Made by a program: the position numbers and the translations under genes. A stretch of 64,000 nt of DNA. Source: Natronospira bacteriovora (GTDB lineage Bacteria; Pseudomonadota; Gammaproteobacteria; Natronospirales; Natronospiraceae). Positions 62,142-64,000 of this stretch are shown here, in pieces (positions within the stretch are counted from its first letter, which is position 1; the number at the start of each line of letters is the position of its first letter). Location of the stretch: assembly GCF_030848495.1 (NCBI RefSeq), contig NZ_JAVDDT010000002.1, forward strand, positions 62,001 to 126,000, written 5' to 3'. Under the pieces are notes generated by a model. That model did no database searches. It had not been told where the DNA came from and saw only the letters and a list, made by a program, of their open reading frames with translations.

Positions 62142-63302
62142 TCAGAAACGGGCGGTCAGGCGCAGATAGATGTCTTCGAGGCGGGGACGTTGTGTCTCAT
62201 GCTCATAGTCCAGGGGTGAGCGCAGGCGGTAACGGGCTTCCATGGACAGGGCCTGACTGAAGCGTCGCTGATAGCGGATCTCGCTCAGTCGCTGGTTGTT
62301 CTGGTAATCGACTGAATGCAGCCAGCCTTGCTCGGCCAGGCCGTGAACCAGGCCGATATGGTGGCCGGGCAGAACATCGAAAAGGTTGATGGAAGCCTGC
62401 CAGGCTTGCCCGCCTGCCTTGCCAGGCGCCCCGGCCTCGAAATGGGCCGCATCCGGACGCCCCTCGGCGTAGCCCACCTCACCGGCGAGCACCAGGCGGG
62501 TGCCCCGGATGCCAACCGGCCAGTTGGCAGCCAGACTGGCGGTCAGGCTGCGGTAATCGCGTCGTGCTCCATTGTCGTTACCGGCTGGCGGCAGGGCATC
62601 CGGCAGCCAGGTCAGGGTGACCCGCTGGAGAGAGATGGGGCCCGGCCCGCCGGGGCGTTCCATCAGGCTGTTGAGGCCGGCCCGACTCCCGGAGGCGGTG
62701 TAATCCAGCGGGGCCCGCGAGACGCTGCCACTGCCCTTGCGGTGGTTATGGAAAAGACGGCTGCGGCCCCGCCATTCTCCCGCCAGCGGGTAGCGCAGTT
62801 CCACGCCGTCGGTCCAGGAGACACCCAGGTTCGAGCTGTCCTTCCGATCCAGGGCCTTGCCGGGAACGATGGGAATGCCGGCGCTCATCTGGAAGCGGCC
62901 CACGATCATGCCCCACTCGCTGCCCGGTGCCGACCAGCGCAGCTGCAGCTCATCCACGGTGGTGTCGCCGGTGGCGATGCCGCTGCGGGTGGGGGCCCGG
63001 CCCCTCAGGTAGACATCACCGCCACTCACCTCGGAACTGTAACTGCCCGCCGCGCGCAGACGAAAGGCCCAGTTGGGGGCCAGCGGACCCTGAAAGCCGG
63101 CTCTCAGTCGTGCGCGCCAGGCGTCGCTGTCGGAACGCTCACCGCCTGTGTCCCGGCTCTCACTGGCGTAATAGCCGCCACGCAGATCACCCAGGGGTTC
63201 CCATTGCGCTGGCAGCTCTTGTGTCAGCCCGATAACGGGCAGCACAAGCAAGGCGAGGAGGGCGGGGGCGGCCCGGCTTGTCGGGCGTCGGTAAGGTCGC
63301 AT
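62142..63302 (-). CDS. Porin-like outer-membrane beta-barrel protein
   Basis: The 386-residue protein has a signal peptide (APALLALLVLPVIGLTQ) and many amphipathic strands alternating with short turns (GGYYASESRDTGGER, WRARLRAGFQGPLAPNWAFR, MEARYRLRSPLDYEHETQR), ending in RLTARF with the terminal phenylalanine of outer-membrane proteins. This fits an alginate- or phosphate-porin-like barrel of about 16 strands. The start at 63302 is chosen because it begins the signal peptide; it is divergent from the creatininase gene. Confidence 0.78.
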   Translation of the reverse strand: MRPYRRPTSRAAPALLALLVLPVIGLTQELPAQWEPLGDLRGGYYASESRDTGGERSDSDAWRARLRAGFQGPLAPNWAFRLRAAGSYSSEVSGGDVYLRGRAPTRSGIATGDTTVDELQLRWSAPGSEWGMIVGRFQMSAGIPIVPGKALDRKDSSNLGVSWTDGVELRYPLAGEWRGRSRLFHNHRKGSGSVSRAPLDYTASGSRAGLNSLMERPGGPGPISLQRVTLTWLPDALPPAGNDNGARRDYRSLTASLAANWPVGIRGTRLVLAGEVGYAEGRPDAAHFEAGAPGKAGGQAWQASINLFDVLPGHHIGLVHGLAEQGWLHSVDYQNNQRLSEIRYQRRFSQALSMEARYRLRSPLDYEHETQRPRLEDIYLRLTARF

Positions 63303-63396
63303 TCTGTTAGGATACCCCCAGTCGATCGGCCTGGCATGCTTTTCATCGCCCTGAGCCATTCCCTGAGTCAATTTCGGAATCTGGACGGAGTTCATC

Positions 63397-64000
63397 GTGA
63401 AGCTGCAGCTGTGTTCCTGGCAGGAAGTGGAAAGTTATCTCGAGCGCCATCGGGGCATCATCGTGCCCATCGGTTCCACCGAGCAGCACGGTCCCAACGG
63501 TCTGGTGGGTACCGATGCCCTGTGTCCGGAAGTCATCGCCCACGGCGCCGGGGAACGGGAAGGCATCATGGTAGCCCCGACCCTGAGTATCGGCATGGCC
63601 CAGCATCACCTGTCGTTCCCGGGTTCCATGACGCTTCGGCCCCGCACGCTCATTGCCGTGGTCTACGATGTGGTCCAGTCATTGACCCGTCACGGCTTCA
63701 GCCACATCTATTTCCTCAACGGCCATGGTGGCAACATCAATACGGTGCAGGCCGCCTTTGCCGAATACTATGCCGACTACAGTCTCCACAATGCGCCGGA
63801 TTGCGAAGCCCCCGGTCATCTCAAGCTGGGCAACTGGTTCGCGGGGCAGCGGGTGAAGGCCCTGTCGGCAGAGCTGTTCGGCGACCGCGAAGGCTCCCAC
63901 GCCACCTGCTCGGAAGTGTCGTTGACCTATTACGCCTACCCCGAGGCCATCAAGCAGGTGAAGATGAGCCCGGAAATCGCTCCCAACGGCTCCTTCCGCG
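63397..64000 (+). CDS. Creatininase-family amidohydrolase, N-terminal part
   Basis: The gene runs off the right edge; 201 codons are visible. The metal-binding motifs of the family are present: PIGSTEQHGPNGLVGTDAL (Glu, His and Asp ligands), HHLSFPGSMTL and the YFLNGHGGNINTVQ segment, and EGSHATCSEVSL. Members hydrolyse creatinine or formamide derivatives. GTG 63397 has ACGGAG six bases upstream. The substrate and length cannot be determined here. Confidence 0.9.
   Translation, partial: MKLQLCSWQEVESYLERHRGIIVPIGSTEQHGPNGLVGTDALCPEVIAHGAGEREGIMVAPTLSIGMAQHHLSFPGSMTLRPRTLIAVVYDVVQSLTRHGFSHIYFLNGHGGNINTVQAAFAEYYADYSLHNAPDCEAPGHLKLGNWFAGQRVKALSAELFGDREGSHATCSEVSLTYYAYPEAIKQVKMSPEIAPNGSFR

Overview
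The window is one ordinary-looking chromosomal segment of a GC-rich gammaproteobacterium. The block ffh, rpsP-rimM-trmD-rplS, the E. coli-type SOS boxes (CTGT-N8-ACAG), a sigma-32-type promoter and a sigma-54 promoter all fit that class. The abundance of acidic proteins, a SbtA-type bicarbonate permease and the gene mix suggest a free-living, perhaps halophilic or alkaliphilic, aerobic heterotroph, but the genus cannot be named from the sequence alone. No phage, insertion sequence, CRISPR array or rRNA was seen. One tRNA gene (Ala, anticodon CGC) is present.

Layout. 0-3 kb: translation and secretion genes (ffh, rpsP, rimM, trmD, rplS). 3.4-12 kb: a TPR exported protein with an Ogt-like repair protein, htpG behind a heat-shock promoter, the peroxidase pair ahpC/ahpD, a DUF6502 protein and sppA. 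12-21.5 kb: an M48 lipoprotein protease, threonine catabolism (kbl-tdh), a three-gene lipid-modification operon behind a MerR-type promoter, hslR, a NUDIX hydrolase and icd. 21.9-32.4 kb: putA, L-serine dehydratase with an overlapping lipoprotein gene, a large CHASE/PAS/GAF/GGDEF/EAL protein and an ankyrin protein. 32.5-36 kb: a sigma-54-linked two-component system divergent from a secreted DUF4168 protein. 36-45 kb: the SOS mutagenesis genes lexA-imuA-imuB and, 2.7 kb downstream, dnaE2. 45-48 kb: small exported proteins and sbtA-sbtB. 47.7-57 kb: arsenic genes (arsR-gapdh-arsJ, then arsS next to a TVP38/FAD-oxidoreductase fusion), pdxH and hydrolases. 57-64 kb: trmH, a thioesterase, a GNAT protein, tRNA-Ala, a Tat-exported MsrB, a solute-binding protein, a porin-like protein and a creatininase-family gene cut by the right edge.

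Functionally, several neighbouring sets work together. lexA, imuA, imuB and dnaE2 form a damage-inducible translesion pathway with three SOS boxes. putA, sda, kbl and tdh break down proline, serine and threonine. ahpC, ahpD and msrB deal with peroxide and its damage. arsR/gapdh/arsJ export arsenate as 1-arseno-3-phosphoglycerate, and arsS belongs to arsenosugar synthesis.

The most unusual content is between the genes. Many spacers carry long inverted repeats that belong to a few families. One family (about 3.0, 41.0-41.4 and 41.6 kb) is a conserved core predicted to form two small hairpins with the same ATCCCT-like loop, enclosed by 25-30 bp perfect arms whose sequence differs at each locus. 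A second core family (36.9, 41.1 and 41.2 kb) has compensatory base changes in its stem and is also enclosed by locus-specific arms. At 40.9-41.74 kb several elements are nested inside one another in front of dnaE2. Other spacers carry arms built from short tandem units (6, 7-8 or 9 nt), three of them with near-identical arms within 5 kb. These look like structured, probably mobile, non-coding elements and are the best candidate here for something not yet described.
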